DNA from: Verrucomicrobiota bacterium
GTDB lineage: Bacteria > Verrucomicrobiota > Verrucomicrobiia > Limisphaerales > UBA9464
NCBI GenBank assembly: GCA_947471985.1
Contig: CANIZL010000016.1
Span: forward strand, 1 to 64,000
DNA length: 64,000 nt
Direction: 5' to 3'
Shown: positions 37,892 to 46,009 of the stretch, one piece after another
How positions within the stretch are numbered: the first letter of the stretch is position 1
Layout of the letters: every line of letters starts with the position of its first letter
Notes under the pieces: generated by a model
Told to the model about the DNA's origin: nothing
Databases searched by the model: none
The model's input: the letters and a program-made list of their open reading frames with translations, nothing else
Program-made: the position numbers and the translations under genes

Positions 37892-40213
37892 ATGTGGCGC
37901 CTGTTTCTGCCTCTCGTAACGCTCGGTCTCACGGCGGCGCCGCTGCCGCGGATCGAGATCACCCATGACGACACGGTGATCACTCAATCCTGTCGCGTGT
38001 CGATCGCGGCCGGGCGCGTCTTGGTGGATGCCAATACCAACGGGGTGATCCAGATTGGGGCGGATGGCATTACGGTGGAGTTCGCGCCGGGGACGGAACT
38101 TCGGGGCGCTCCGGAGGATGCCGCGCCGGACACTCTCCGGGGGATTGGCATCCGCCTCGAAGGTCATCACCATGTCACGCTGAAAGGGCTCCGCGTGCGG
38201 GGCTACTTCAACGGCGTCGTGGCCCGGCGGGCGGACCAGTTGCTCATCGACGGGGGTGACATCTCGGACAATTACCGCCAGCATCTGCGCTCCACACCAC
38301 AGGCCGAGGACGGAGCGGACTGGCTTTTTCCGCACAATAACGATCAGGAAAAATGGCGGGATCAGTACGGTGGGGCGGTGTGCGTGGAGGAATCCCGCGA
38401 GGTGATATTGCGGAGTCTGCGGGTGCGCTGGGGACAAAACGGTCTCATTTTGGATCGGGTGACCGACTCGCGGGTGTATGACAACGACGCCTCCTTCCTG
38501 TCGGGTTGGGGATTGGCCCTCTGGCGGAGCAGTCGGAACATCATCAGCCGGAATGCCTTCGACTTCTGCGTGCGCGGCCACTCCGAGGGTGTGTACAACC
38601 GGGGACAGGATTCCGCGGGCATCCTGTGCTTTGAGCAATGCAATGACAACGTGATTGTGGAGAACTCCGCCACTCATGGTGGGGATTGCTTTTTCGGCTT
38701 TGCGGGCCGGGAGGCGCTCGGGGAGTTCTGGTTGGAAAAGGAACGCGACCGGTTGCGCCGCGAGACGGGCAAGGCGGACGTTGAGGCCCTCCTTCAAGTG
38801 CCCCCGGAAGTGGCGCGGGACTTCAGTGCCCGGGGCTGCAATCGCAATCTGCTGATCGGAAATGATTTCTCGTATTCGCCGGCCCACGGCATCGAAATGA
38901 CGTTCAGCGAGGGTAATATTTTTGCCCGGAACCGGCTGGTTGAAAATGCCATCTGCGGGGTTTGGGGTGGCTATTCGTCGGATACGCTGATTGCGGAAAA
39001 CCGGTTGGAGGGCAACGGGGGATTGGCGTACGGGCTGGAGCGCGGGGGCGTGAACATGGAGCACGCGTCGGGCAACCAGATCCGCAACAACACGTTTCGC
39101 AACAACAAGTGCGCCGTGCATCTCTGGTGGGACGATGACGGTCAACTCCTGAAATCGCCGGGTGTGGTCGGGAATGATCGCGGGGTCAGCGGCAATCTCA
39201 TCGCCGGCAATTCCTTCGTGGTGGATCCGCAAAATCCGTTTCCGTCAGGCCCCGGTGCGGGAAAATTGGTGGTACTGCAATTGCGGGACGACGGCAACGG
39301 TCAGGTCCGCGACAATTCCTATATTGCCAACACGGTACGCCTGACCGCGAGCAACGCCGTGGAGTTTGCGGTGAAACCCGGCATCGAGCCGCGCCGGGAA
39401 GGCGTCGTTCCGCGCTATGCCATCCCCAAGGTTCAGGTGCTCGGTCGGACACGGCCCATCGGTGCGCGCTCCGAACTGCGCGGTCGGAGCCAGATTCTCA
39501 TGGACGAGTGGGGGCCGTGGGATCACGCGGGCCCCTTGGTGCGGTTGCTGGCCGGTGGCTCGGGGGAGCAACGGTGGGAGGTCCGGGGCGTGAAGGGCCT
39601 GCAGGCGGAGTTGCTGCCGGGTCGGGCGCGCCTCCAGCGGGTTCCCGGTGCCGGTGGGTCCGGAGAAATCCTCAAGGTGACCGCGAGCCCCGGAGTGACC
39701 CCGTACGAGGTCCAGCTGCGCAGCGGTGGCTGGACCAAAACCCTGCGGGGAAGTCTGCTGGTCGCACCCTGGACGGCGACGTTTTTTCCGTGGACCGCCA
39801 ACTGTGATCCCCGGACGAATCTTCCGGCTTGGCGGGCTCTGGCCACCGGCCCGGACGCAGTGCCGGCCGCGGTGGGCGCGTTGGACTTTAATTATGGGGG
39901 ACGTGGACCCAAGCACCTCGGCATCTCCGAGGAAGTGACCCGGCGCGGCCCCGGAGCGGAACATTTCGGGATGATCGCCCGGACCAAGTTACCGCTGCCG
40001 GCCGGTCGCTGGCGTCTGGCGACGCTGAGCGATGACGGGGTCCGGGTGAAGGTTGGGGGACGCGTCTTGATCGAAAATTGGAACTGGCACGGCCCCACTC
40101 CGGATGAGGCGATCTACGAGCAGACCGTTCCCGGCGACGTGGAGATCGAAGTGGAGCATTTTGAAATCGACGGCCACGCGGTGCTGAGGTTCGAACTGTC
40201 ACCCGTTCGGTAG
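37892..40213 (+). CDS. Secreted right-handed beta-helix protein with PA14-like C-terminus
   Basis: 773 residues from the ATG at 37892 (signal MWRLFLPLVTLGLTAAPLP). Residues 60-450 consist of short repeats of the parallel beta-helix kind (VTLKGLRVRGYFNGVVARRA, NVIVENSATHGG, NIFARNRLVENAICGVWGG, NQIRNNTFRNNKCAVHLWW), as in NosD-like or polysaccharide-acting beta-helix proteins. The last 160 residues resemble PA14 (HFGMIARTKLPLPAGRW, ATLSDDGVRVKVGGRVLI). The TATTCT at 37871 lies a plausible -10 distance from the start. Probably binds or cleaves extracellular polysaccharide; catalytic residues cannot be assigned. It diverges from the DUF1549 gene. Confidence 0.82.
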   Translation: MWRLFLPLVTLGLTAAPLPRIEITHDDTVITQSCRVSIAAGRVLVDANTNGVIQIGADGITVEFAPGTELRGAPEDAAPDTLRGIGIRLEGHHHVTLKGLRVRGYFNGVVARRADQLLIDGGDISDNYRQHLRSTPQAEDGADWLFPHNNDQEKWRDQYGGAVCVEESREVILRSLRVRWGQNGLILDRVTDSRVYDNDASFLSGWGLALWRSSRNIISRNAFDFCVRGHSEGVYNRGQDSAGILCFEQCNDNVIVENSATHGGDCFFGFAGREALGEFWLEKERDRLRRETGKADVEALLQVPPEVARDFSARGCNRNLLIGNDFSYSPAHGIEMTFSEGNIFARNRLVENAICGVWGGYSSDTLIAENRLEGNGGLAYGLERGGVNMEHASGNQIRNNTFRNNKCAVHLWWDDDGQLLKSPGVVGNDRGVSGNLIAGNSFVVDPQNPFPSGPGAGKLVVLQLRDDGNGQVRDNSYIANTVRLTASNAVEFAVKPGIEPRREGVVPRYAIPKVQVLGRTRPIGARSELRGRSQILMDEWGPWDHAGPLVRLLAGGSGEQRWEVRGVKGLQAELLPGRARLQRVPGAGGSGEILKVTASPGVTPYEVQLRSGGWTKTLRGSLLVAPWTATFFPWTANCDPRTNLPAWRALATGPDAVPAAVGALDFNYGGRGPKHLGISEEVTRRGPGAEHFGMIARTKLPLPAGRWRLATLSDDGVRVKVGGRVLIENWNWHGPTPDEAIYEQTVPGDVEIEVEHFEIDGHAVLRFELSPVR

Positions 40214-40228
40214 GCCGGGCCGACCCGG

Positions 40229-40798
40229 TCAGGCCTCGCTCGGCGTTCGCTTCCGCCGGGCCGCCGGAGCGGATGATTTTATCGGGCGCAGGAATTCGGA
40301 GTGCAGCCAGTGCTCCAAGTCCGCCAGAGCAGATTCCAACTGATCGGCCGATGTTTTGATCTGTGGCCGGGAGTCCTCGTCCGCCCGGGCCACCGCGTCC
40401 GTGCATTGATCGCGCAGGGACAACTGTTCTTCAACGGGGCCCAATTGTCGGACCCGGGTGCGCACGGCGTCGATCCTCGTGAACGCTTCGGCAATGGTGG
40501 CGTGCGCCGCCGCAGACGACAGAGTCCCGCGGCGCACCGCTTGCAACACTTGGCACTCAAAGGTGCGGCAGCAGCCTGGCCGGTGGGCGTAAATGGTGCA
40601 GCGGCAATTCCGCAGCGCGGCGCACGGTTGGACGAGCAGTTCGGCGTTCGCCCGTTCCCCGTCCTCCTCGATTTCCAGCCCCAGGCTTTCCAGGACCGCG
40701 GAGTTGTCCCGCCGGGCCAGTTCCACATCGGCAAACAGCGACCCGTCGCAGCAGAGGCCGCAACGGGTGCACAGGTCGTCGGTGGGACTGGGCTTCAC
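40229..40798 (-). CDS. YkgJ-family cysteine cluster protein
   Basis: 189 residues from a GTG at 40798. The cysteine pattern CTRCGLCC (10-17), a mid CAALRNCRCTIYAHRPGCC segment and FECQ match the YkgJ/FliB-like cysteine cluster that binds metal, probably Zn or Fe-S. The C-terminal half is helical and basic at its end. It is coupled (3 bases) to the unknown gene upstream. Role unknown. Confidence 0.85.
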   Translation of the reverse strand: MKPSPTDDLCTRCGLCCDGSLFADVELARRDNSAVLESLGLEIEEDGERANAELLVQPCAALRNCRCTIYAHRPGCCRTFECQVLQAVRRGTLSSAAAHATIAEAFTRIDAVRTRVRQLGPVEEQLSLRDQCTDAVARADEDSRPQIKTSADQLESALADLEHWLHSEFLRPIKSSAPAARRKRTPSEA

Positions 40799-40801
40799 CG
40801 T

Positions 40802-41503
40802 TCAGGCTTCGAGGGCGGTGAGGAGTTCCGCCTCGGTCTGGGCGGCCGTTTTCGCAGGACCGCGGTGCAGCACCTTGCACACTTCCGGTTCCTTGTAATG
40901 ACGCTTCAATCCGCTGTTCGCGAGGGCGGCGGCCGGCACGCGGGCGATGAATTCCGCAAAGGATTTCTCCGCACCCTTCTGCTGCATCTTCAAGCCGGCC
41001 TTCGTCTCCCAGAACTCATCTTCGATGCTGGCCAGCGCGCGCGCGGCATCGTCGGGCGGCAGGTCCTCGCGACGGGCCAGGACCCACAGCAGCTCGGGAT
41101 CCTCGGGCAGCGCGACCGGGAAGGGAACCATCGGCGGCTTTACTTCCTCGGCTTCCTCTTCGCCGGGCGCCTGAACGCGAAGTCGATTGGTGATGGTGCG
41201 ATCCGGCAACACGATCTGGACGGACATGGCGTCGCCCTTTTCGGCCGGGGTGAGCGCCACATTGGCCGCGCCGAAATTGATCTCCAACTGGCTTTGAAAC
41301 TCGGCGACGGTGGCGGGTTCGAGGTTGGGTAGGGATCCCTGGGCGCAGAAGGCTTCGAAGGATTGGACGTTGTGAATCAGGCGGATTTCCTTGGCGACCT
41401 GGTCGTAAATGGACGACGCCACGCGGGCATCCTCCGTGGCCTTGGGCAGCACTTTTTGGAGCAGTTCAAGGAACTGCGCTTCGGTCATGTTCTTGGGCTT
41501 CAT
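40802..41503 (-). CDS. Unknown protein in operon with a YkgJ-type gene
   Basis: 233 residues from the ATG at 41503 (or ATG at 41488). No family recognised. The N-terminus is helical (MTEAQFLELLQKVLPKATED), the middle has a beta strand pair (VQIVLPDRTITNRLRVQAPG) and an acidic run EEEAEEVKPP, and the C-terminal third is again helical (ARALASIEDEFWETKAGL, SFAEFIARVPAAAL). No signal peptide, membrane span or catalytic motif is visible, so it is probably cytoplasmic. It is divergent from the sigma54 regulator, with 189 bases between starts. Confidence 0.65.
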   Translation of the reverse strand: MKPKNMTEAQFLELLQKVLPKATEDARVASSIYDQVAKEIRLIHNVQSFEAFCAQGSLPNLEPATVAEFQSQLEINFGAANVALTPAEKGDAMSVQIVLPDRTITNRLRVQAPGEEEAEEVKPPMVPFPVALPEDPELLWVLARREDLPPDDAARALASIEDEFWETKAGLKMQQKGAEKSFAEFIARVPAAALANSGLKRHYKEPEVCKVLHRGPAKTAAQTEAELLTALEA

Positions 41504-41691
41504 CGAAAATTTCAGTCCCCCATGATTGGGGGGCGGACATGTCCGCGACGGTCGGCGGACTGGCAAGCCGTTTGCGGGAAAAGGTGAGGCGGCGGTCCGG
41601 GGCCCCTCCGCGCCCGCACCAGTCGGGGGGCCGGGGACACGATTGGTCCTTGGAACCCCATCGATTTACCCGTACTTGTTCGCTTGATTCG

Positions 41692-43161
41692 ATGAACACC
41701 CCCCGGAATCGCGAAACCGAAAAGGCGGCCTTCTCCTGCCTGATGGTGGAGGACGACGTGGCGTTTGCGTCGCTGGTTGGCCAGGTCGTACGGGAGGCCG
41801 GCGGTGCGGTGACCCACGGCAAGACCCTGGCCGAGGCGGAGACTTTGTCTGCGCGCCAGGCCTTCGATCTGATCCTGCTCGACAATCACCTGCCGGACGG
41901 CAAGGCCTACGATCTGTTTGAGCGCCTGGCCCGGCGCAATCCGGACGCGCCGATCATCATGATCACGGGCTTGCCGGATTTGTCGGAGGCGATTTCGCTG
42001 ACCCGCAACGGTCTGTTTGACTATCTGACGAAGCCGGTGGAGGTCGAGAAGCTGGCGGCGTGTTTGAAACGCGCCTGCCTGCGGATGGGGCGTCGCGCCG
42101 GCAACGACGGGCAGGCGGACAGTGTGGGAACGTCCCCGGCGATGCGGGATCTGCTGGAGCAATTGGGGCAGGCTGCGCGGCACCCGACGGCGACCGTTCT
42201 GCTCGCGGGCGAAAGTGGCGTCGGCAAGGATGCGGCGGCGCGGACGTTGCATCGTCTGACCTTTGGGACCCGGGCGGCGGAAGTGCCCTATGTCGCCCTG
42301 AATTGCGCCGCGGTGCCCGGCGACATGTTTGAGGCGGAATTATTCGGCGCGGAACGCGGGGCGTACACGGGTGCGGACAAAAAACGGGTGGGCTTGGTGG
42401 CATCCGCGCAGGGTGGGACGTTGTTTTTGGACGAGATCGCGGAGGTGCCGCTGCCGCTGCAGGCGAAGCTGCTGCGCTTTCTGGAAGGCCGTGAATTTCG
42501 GGCCCTGGGCGCCGACAAACTCCAAGCCTTCACCGGCCGGGTCGCCGCCGCCACGAATAAATCGCTGCACGCGGAGGTGGAGGCGGGGCGTTTCCGGGAG
42601 GACCTGTTGTACCGCTTGGAAGTTTTCACGATCATGATCCCGCCGCTGCGCCAGCGGCGCGAGGATATTCCCGCCCTGGTGGAACATCTGCTCTCCCTGC
42701 TGGCCGCAAAATACGGTCGACGTGCGCCATTGATGCGCACGGAAGATCTGGTGGCCCTATGCGCACATGAGTTTCCCGGCAACATCCGCGAACTGCGCAA
42801 CATCCTCGAACGCGCGCTGCTGCGGACGCCTGAGGACGTCCGCTGGCTGGTGCTGGATCGATCCTGGCTGCGGGCCGCCGCGGCGCCCGCTCCGGCGGCG
42901 CGCACGCCGATTGCAGCTTCGATGCCGACTCCTGCGCCAACTCCCAAAGCCCCGGCGGATGCGGGCCCCGACGACGAGCCGTTGCCGCCGGAACGCGTCG
43001 ATCTTTCGCCGCTGGAGGCCCAGGAATACCGATTGATTCGTTCGACCTTGCGACGGTGCCAGGGCGGGATTCGGCGGACCGCGGTCCAGATCGGACTGTC
43101 GCCCCAGGCGTTGCTGCGTCGGTTGGAGAAGTGGCCGGAATTGCGCCCGGAAGAAAAATAG
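41692..43161 (+). CDS. Sigma54-dependent response regulator (NtrC family)
   Basis: 489 residues from the ATG at 41692. Receiver domain 12-130: acidic pocket EDD (20-22), phospho-acceptor Asp64 in ILLDNHLPDG, Lys114 in YLTKP. The AAA+ sigma54-interaction domain runs from about 145 to 385, with Walker A GESGVGKD (173-180), GAYTGA (223-228, the sigma54-contacting loop, usual GAFTGA), Walker B GGTLFLDEI and arginine-finger region FREDLLYRLEVF. A Pro/Ala linker (395-430) leads to a Fis-type helix-turn-helix (437-485; GGIRRTAVQIGLSPQALLRRLE). All residues for ATP-driven activation of sigma54 polymerase are present. It lies directly upstream of a dyad, a -24/-12 promoter and a sensory operon that includes a hybrid kinase, its likely partner. 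Confidence 0.93.
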   Translation: MNTPRNRETEKAAFSCLMVEDDVAFASLVGQVVREAGGAVTHGKTLAEAETLSARQAFDLILLDNHLPDGKAYDLFERLARRNPDAPIIMITGLPDLSEAISLTRNGLFDYLTKPVEVEKLAACLKRACLRMGRRAGNDGQADSVGTSPAMRDLLEQLGQAARHPTATVLLAGESGVGKDAAARTLHRLTFGTRAAEVPYVALNCAAVPGDMFEAELFGAERGAYTGADKKRVGLVASAQGGTLFLDEIAEVPLPLQAKLLRFLEGREFRALGADKLQAFTGRVAAATNKSLHAEVEAGRFREDLLYRLEVFTIMIPPLRQRREDIPALVEHLLSLLAAKYGRRAPLMRTEDLVALCAHEFPGNIRELRNILERALLRTPEDVRWLVLDRSWLRAAAAPAPAARTPIAASMPTPAPTPKAPADAGPDDEPLPPERVDLSPLEAQEYRLIRSTLRRCQGGIRRTAVQIGLSPQALLRRLEKWPELRPEEK

Positions 43162-43246
43162 GTCGCCGGTGGACGGCCCCGAAATCCCCCCCCACTCATC
43201 GGGAGGGCCCCATTCAATTTCCGTTTCGGCGGGGTCGTGACTCGGC

Positions 43247-43268
43247 GCTGTTCCGCAATCGGAACAGC
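43247..43268 (+). promoter_or_regulatory. Perfect 22-bp dyad, likely activator-binding site (UAS1)
   Basis: GCTGTTCCG, a 4-base centre CAAT, then CGGAACAGC: two 9-base arms in perfect inverted repeat. The form TGTnCC-N-GGnACA resembles enhancer sites of NtrC-type activators. Its centre is about 165 bp upstream of the -24 element at 43421. Confidence 0.7.
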
Positions 43269-43278
43269 CAGCGGACCA

Positions 43279-43298
43279 CTGTTCCGCTGGCGGATCCT
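43279..43298 (+). promoter_or_regulatory. Second, degenerate copy of the activator site (UAS2)
   Basis: CTGTTCCG (43279-43286) repeats the left arm of UAS1 exactly; after four bases the right arm is CGGATCCT, five of eight matches to CGGAACAG. The two left arms are 31 bp apart, about three helical turns, so both would face the same side of the DNA. Confidence 0.5.
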
Positions 43299-43418
43299 CG
43301 TGAGCCCCTCCGTCAGCGACGGTGGGGATGGAGGACGCAACGCAAAAAGGCGCGCTTTTATTAGCGTTTATTCGCGAAATGAAACGTACGCGTGGGGTAT
43401 TGCCCGGTGGATTCCGGC

Positions 43419-43436
43419 TTGGCATGCCCGCTGCTT
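43419..43436 (+). promoter_or_regulatory. Sigma54 (-24/-12) promoter
   Basis: TTGGCATGCCCGCTGCTT. The invariant GG (43421-43422) and GC (43433-43434) are ten bases apart exactly, and most other positions match YTGGCACGRNNNTTGCW. Transcription would run right, starting near 43445, about 485 bases before the ATG at 43931. An AT-rich tract at 43341-43384 lies between activator site and promoter, where DNA bending is often needed. Confidence 0.75.
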
Positions 43437-43445
43437 AAGTGCGAA

Positions 43446-43930
43446 CAAGCCGGCGAAGGGCTCCTTCAATAGAAGGGATTCGGCGCCGGTACAGTGCGGT
43501 GCGGCCGGTCGTCGCGAGATGACGCGAACGGAAGAACCAGGTCATGTGTTCCTTTGATTCATTTTCGGAAGCAAACGAGCCCAGAGTTGGCGCTTCAGAA
43601 CGGTGCGGAAATCTGTCTGCCTCCCAACAGAGATCCGCACGGTCGACCGCCGGGCTGGCTGACTCCCTGTGGCGGGGATTCAGCCAGCCCCACCCGGCGG
43701 GTTGGTACGTCCGGACGATCTCACGCGGCTACGGGTGGTCGCGTGTTTTACTGCGAGTGTCGCCCACGGTTCGGAGAATCGTCCGCATTACCGGGGTGGA
43801 ATTAGACGGAACGTTTGCGGCGGATGGCGGCCATTTAGGGTGCGACCGTCCCCGGGGGGATTTTGGTAATCACCGATGGATCCGGGACAATCCGAATCGG
43901 GTCGGCTAACCATTGATGGAGTTTCAACAC
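43446..43930 (+). ncRNA. Predicted long, highly structured 5' leader RNA
   Basis: Successive stems read in the transcript: GAAGC (43568-43572) with GCTTC (43592-43596); GTGCGGA (43603-43609) with TCCGCAC (43634-43640), continued by TCTGT/ACAGA; GGCTGGCTGA (43653-43662) with TCAGCCAGCC (43680-43689), flanked by CCGCCGGG/CCCGGCGG; CGGACGAT (43712-43719) with ATCGTCCG (43778-43785), enclosing CACGCG/CGCGTG (43722-43727, 43740-43745) and GCGA/TCGC, that is a three-way junction; and a weaker GTCCC/GGGAC pair (43848-43888). No known riboswitch class recognised. There is no convincing ORF in the stretch. Confidence 0.5.
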
Positions 43931-45985
43931 ATGAAGATATGCCGCACGGAAAGGTTGGGACGCGCCGTGGTGTGCCTGCTGGGCACGCTGGCGCTGCTCC
44001 TGCTTTTCACCGGGTCGGTACGGGCCGCCTCGAGTGCGTCTTTGGTGGACCTCTTTGCCAATCGGGATCAGGCCACCGCCGTGGATGGCCGGGCCACCGG
44101 TTCCAATGTCGGGGCGACCGTGGAAACCAAGGAACCCCGCCATGGCGGTAAAATCGGAGGTCATTCGGTCTGGCTTTCCTGGAAGGCGCCCAGTGATGGC
44201 ATTGTCACGTTTGATACGGATGGCAGCAGCTTCGACACGCTGTTGGGGGCCTATGTTCTGGATCCGGGAGACAAACCGCCGATGGAACGATTGCGCGAAG
44301 TGGCGCGGAGCGATGACAACGGCGGCGGGCGGACGAGTCAGGTGCAGTTCGGGGTGCGGGCTGGGACGACGTACGAGATCGCGGTGGATGGTTTTGCCGG
44401 CGCCGTCGGCGACATTCGCCTGAACTGGAAGCTCATTCCCTCGAGTGATCCGCCGCCGGTCCTGGTGAATCTACCAGAGGACCGGGCCCTGCAATTGGGA
44501 GAGCGGCTGACCATCACGGTCGATTACCAACCCGGTGGTCCGGTGCGATTGGCCTGGTTTTTCAACGGCAATGAACTGCCGGGTGAAGAGAGTGCCACCC
44601 TGGTGATCCCCAGCTTTCAATTGGAGAACCTCGGACTTTACTCGCTGCGTTTCACGGCGGGGAATGTGCGCTTTTTTACGCGGGCCGTGGAGATCCAGGT
44701 GAATTCTGAGGGCCTGACCACCACGCTGGCGCGCGACAAACTCCAAGATGCACCGGAGTCGGGTCTGCATTCCGACGATCGTGGTCCGGGGAGCGCAATT
44801 CTTCCGGGCGGTCTCCTGATGCCGACGTTGGGACGCGGTCGGGCCGCTCCCGCGGCCAATCCCGTTGGCGGGGTGACGCGCGGGTATAACGGCACGCAGA
44901 TCTTTAACACGGTGTTTGCGACCAGCGACCCCACCGAACCGCGGCATTGCAACGTGGTGGGCGGGGCTTCGTATTGGTTTGCTTATGATGCCCCCACCAA
45001 CGGCGTGTTGACGCTGGATACCGTCGGCACGGCGTTTGACACGGTGCTGGCGGTGTACACCTATGACGGCGTCTTCGTCGGGTATCAATCCCTGCGGCCG
45101 GTCACCTGCGATAACAATGGCGCGCCGGACGGAATTCGCAGCCGGCTGCAATTCACCACGGAGGCGGGGCGGAGTTATCTGGCGGTGGTGGATGGCGTGA
45201 ATGGGGCCCGCGGCATCACGCATCTTAACTATGCGTTTGTGGCGGCGGCCCCGGTCATTGAGCCGCCGGTGATTGTGCAGCAGCCGGTTTCGTTGACGGT
45301 GAATGAGGGCGCCGCGGCGGGTTTTTCGATTCAGGCAACCGGCCCCGGCCCTTTGCATTTCCTCTGGCGCCACGATCTGTTGCCGCTCACGAATCACGAC
45401 GCGCCCACCCTGACCTTCGCCCCCGTATTGGCGGCCGACGCCGGAGAGTATCAGGTGGAAGTCCAGGGCGCCGGCGGAACGGCGATGAGTACCACGGTCC
45501 GTTTGCAGGTGATCTCTCCCCCGCGCCAGGCAACTGCGCCCCTGCGAACGGTCGCGCGGGTCGGCACGTTCTTCCAACTTCCGGTGCTTTCGGACGGTAC
45601 GCCGCCCCTGCAATTTCTTTGGTCGCACGCGGGAGCCCCTCTGCCGCAGGAGACCAATGCCGTTTTCAGCGTACCCGCGGCCACGGTGGAGTCGGCCGGA
45701 GAGTACACGGTGGAAATCTCCAATCCGGCCGGCGTGCTCCGGCTGGGACCTTTGGCCGTCGCCGTCTGGAGTCCGCCCGAGTTTACGGGCATCGGAGCTG
45801 GTGGTGATCCCATTCTCCAATTCAGCGCGGCGGGAGATATTCACTTTTCGGTGGAGTCTGCGCCGGATGTGGCGTCGCCTTGGTCGGCCTGGCCTGACCC
45901 GCTGCCGGTCGAGCAAAATCGCGTCACCGTCCCGCTGCGGGATCCGGCGTCCACGATGCGCTTTGTCCGGGTGCGCTTCGACTAG
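43931..45985 (+). CDS. Secreted PPC-repeat and Ig-like surface protein
   Basis: 684 residues from the ATG at 43931 (GGAG 11 bases upstream); signal peptide over residues 1-27. Two pre-peptidase C-terminal-like (PPC) domains: the first near 38-165 (GSSFDTLLGAYVLDPG, RSDDNGGGRTSQVQF, YEIAVDGFAG), the second near 300-435 (GTAFDTVLAVYTYDG, YLAVVDGVNGARG). Ig-like domains follow each (AWFFNGNELPGEESATL; FLWRHDLLPLTNHDAPTL, then AADAGEYQVEV; ESAGEYTVEISNPAG). It ends in a short beta module with a Trp and FVRVRF. It is probably an adhesive or glycan-binding protein and the first gene behind the sigma54 promoter, 24 bases before the FecR-type gene. Confidence 0.82.
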   Translation: MKICRTERLGRAVVCLLGTLALLLLFTGSVRAASSASLVDLFANRDQATAVDGRATGSNVGATVETKEPRHGGKIGGHSVWLSWKAPSDGIVTFDTDGSSFDTLLGAYVLDPGDKPPMERLREVARSDDNGGGRTSQVQFGVRAGTTYEIAVDGFAGAVGDIRLNWKLIPSSDPPPVLVNLPEDRALQLGERLTITVDYQPGGPVRLAWFFNGNELPGEESATLVIPSFQLENLGLYSLRFTAGNVRFFTRAVEIQVNSEGLTTTLARDKLQDAPESGLHSDDRGPGSAILPGGLLMPTLGRGRAAPAANPVGGVTRGYNGTQIFNTVFATSDPTEPRHCNVVGGASYWFAYDAPTNGVLTLDTVGTAFDTVLAVYTYDGVFVGYQSLRPVTCDNNGAPDGIRSRLQFTTEAGRSYLAVVDGVNGARGITHLNYAFVAAAPVIEPPVIVQQPVSLTVNEGAAAGFSIQATGPGPLHFLWRHDLLPLTNHDAPTLTFAPVLAADAGEYQVEVQGAGGTAMSTTVRLQVISPPRQATAPLRTVARVGTFFQLPVLSDGTPPLQFLWSHAGAPLPQETNAVFSVPAATVESAGEYTVEISNPAGVLRLGPLAVAVWSPPEFTGIGAGGDPILQFSAAGDIHFSVESAPDVASPWSAWPDPLPVEQNRVTVPLRDPASTMRFVRVRFD

Positions 45986-46009
45986 TCCGCGTTCTGGCCC
46001 CTTCCCACG

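Noticed and set aside
43560-43700. c-di-GMP (GEMM) or other known riboswitch in the leader
   Set aside because: A GCAAAC word is present, but the conserved GEMM core and tetraloop receptor do not follow in order.
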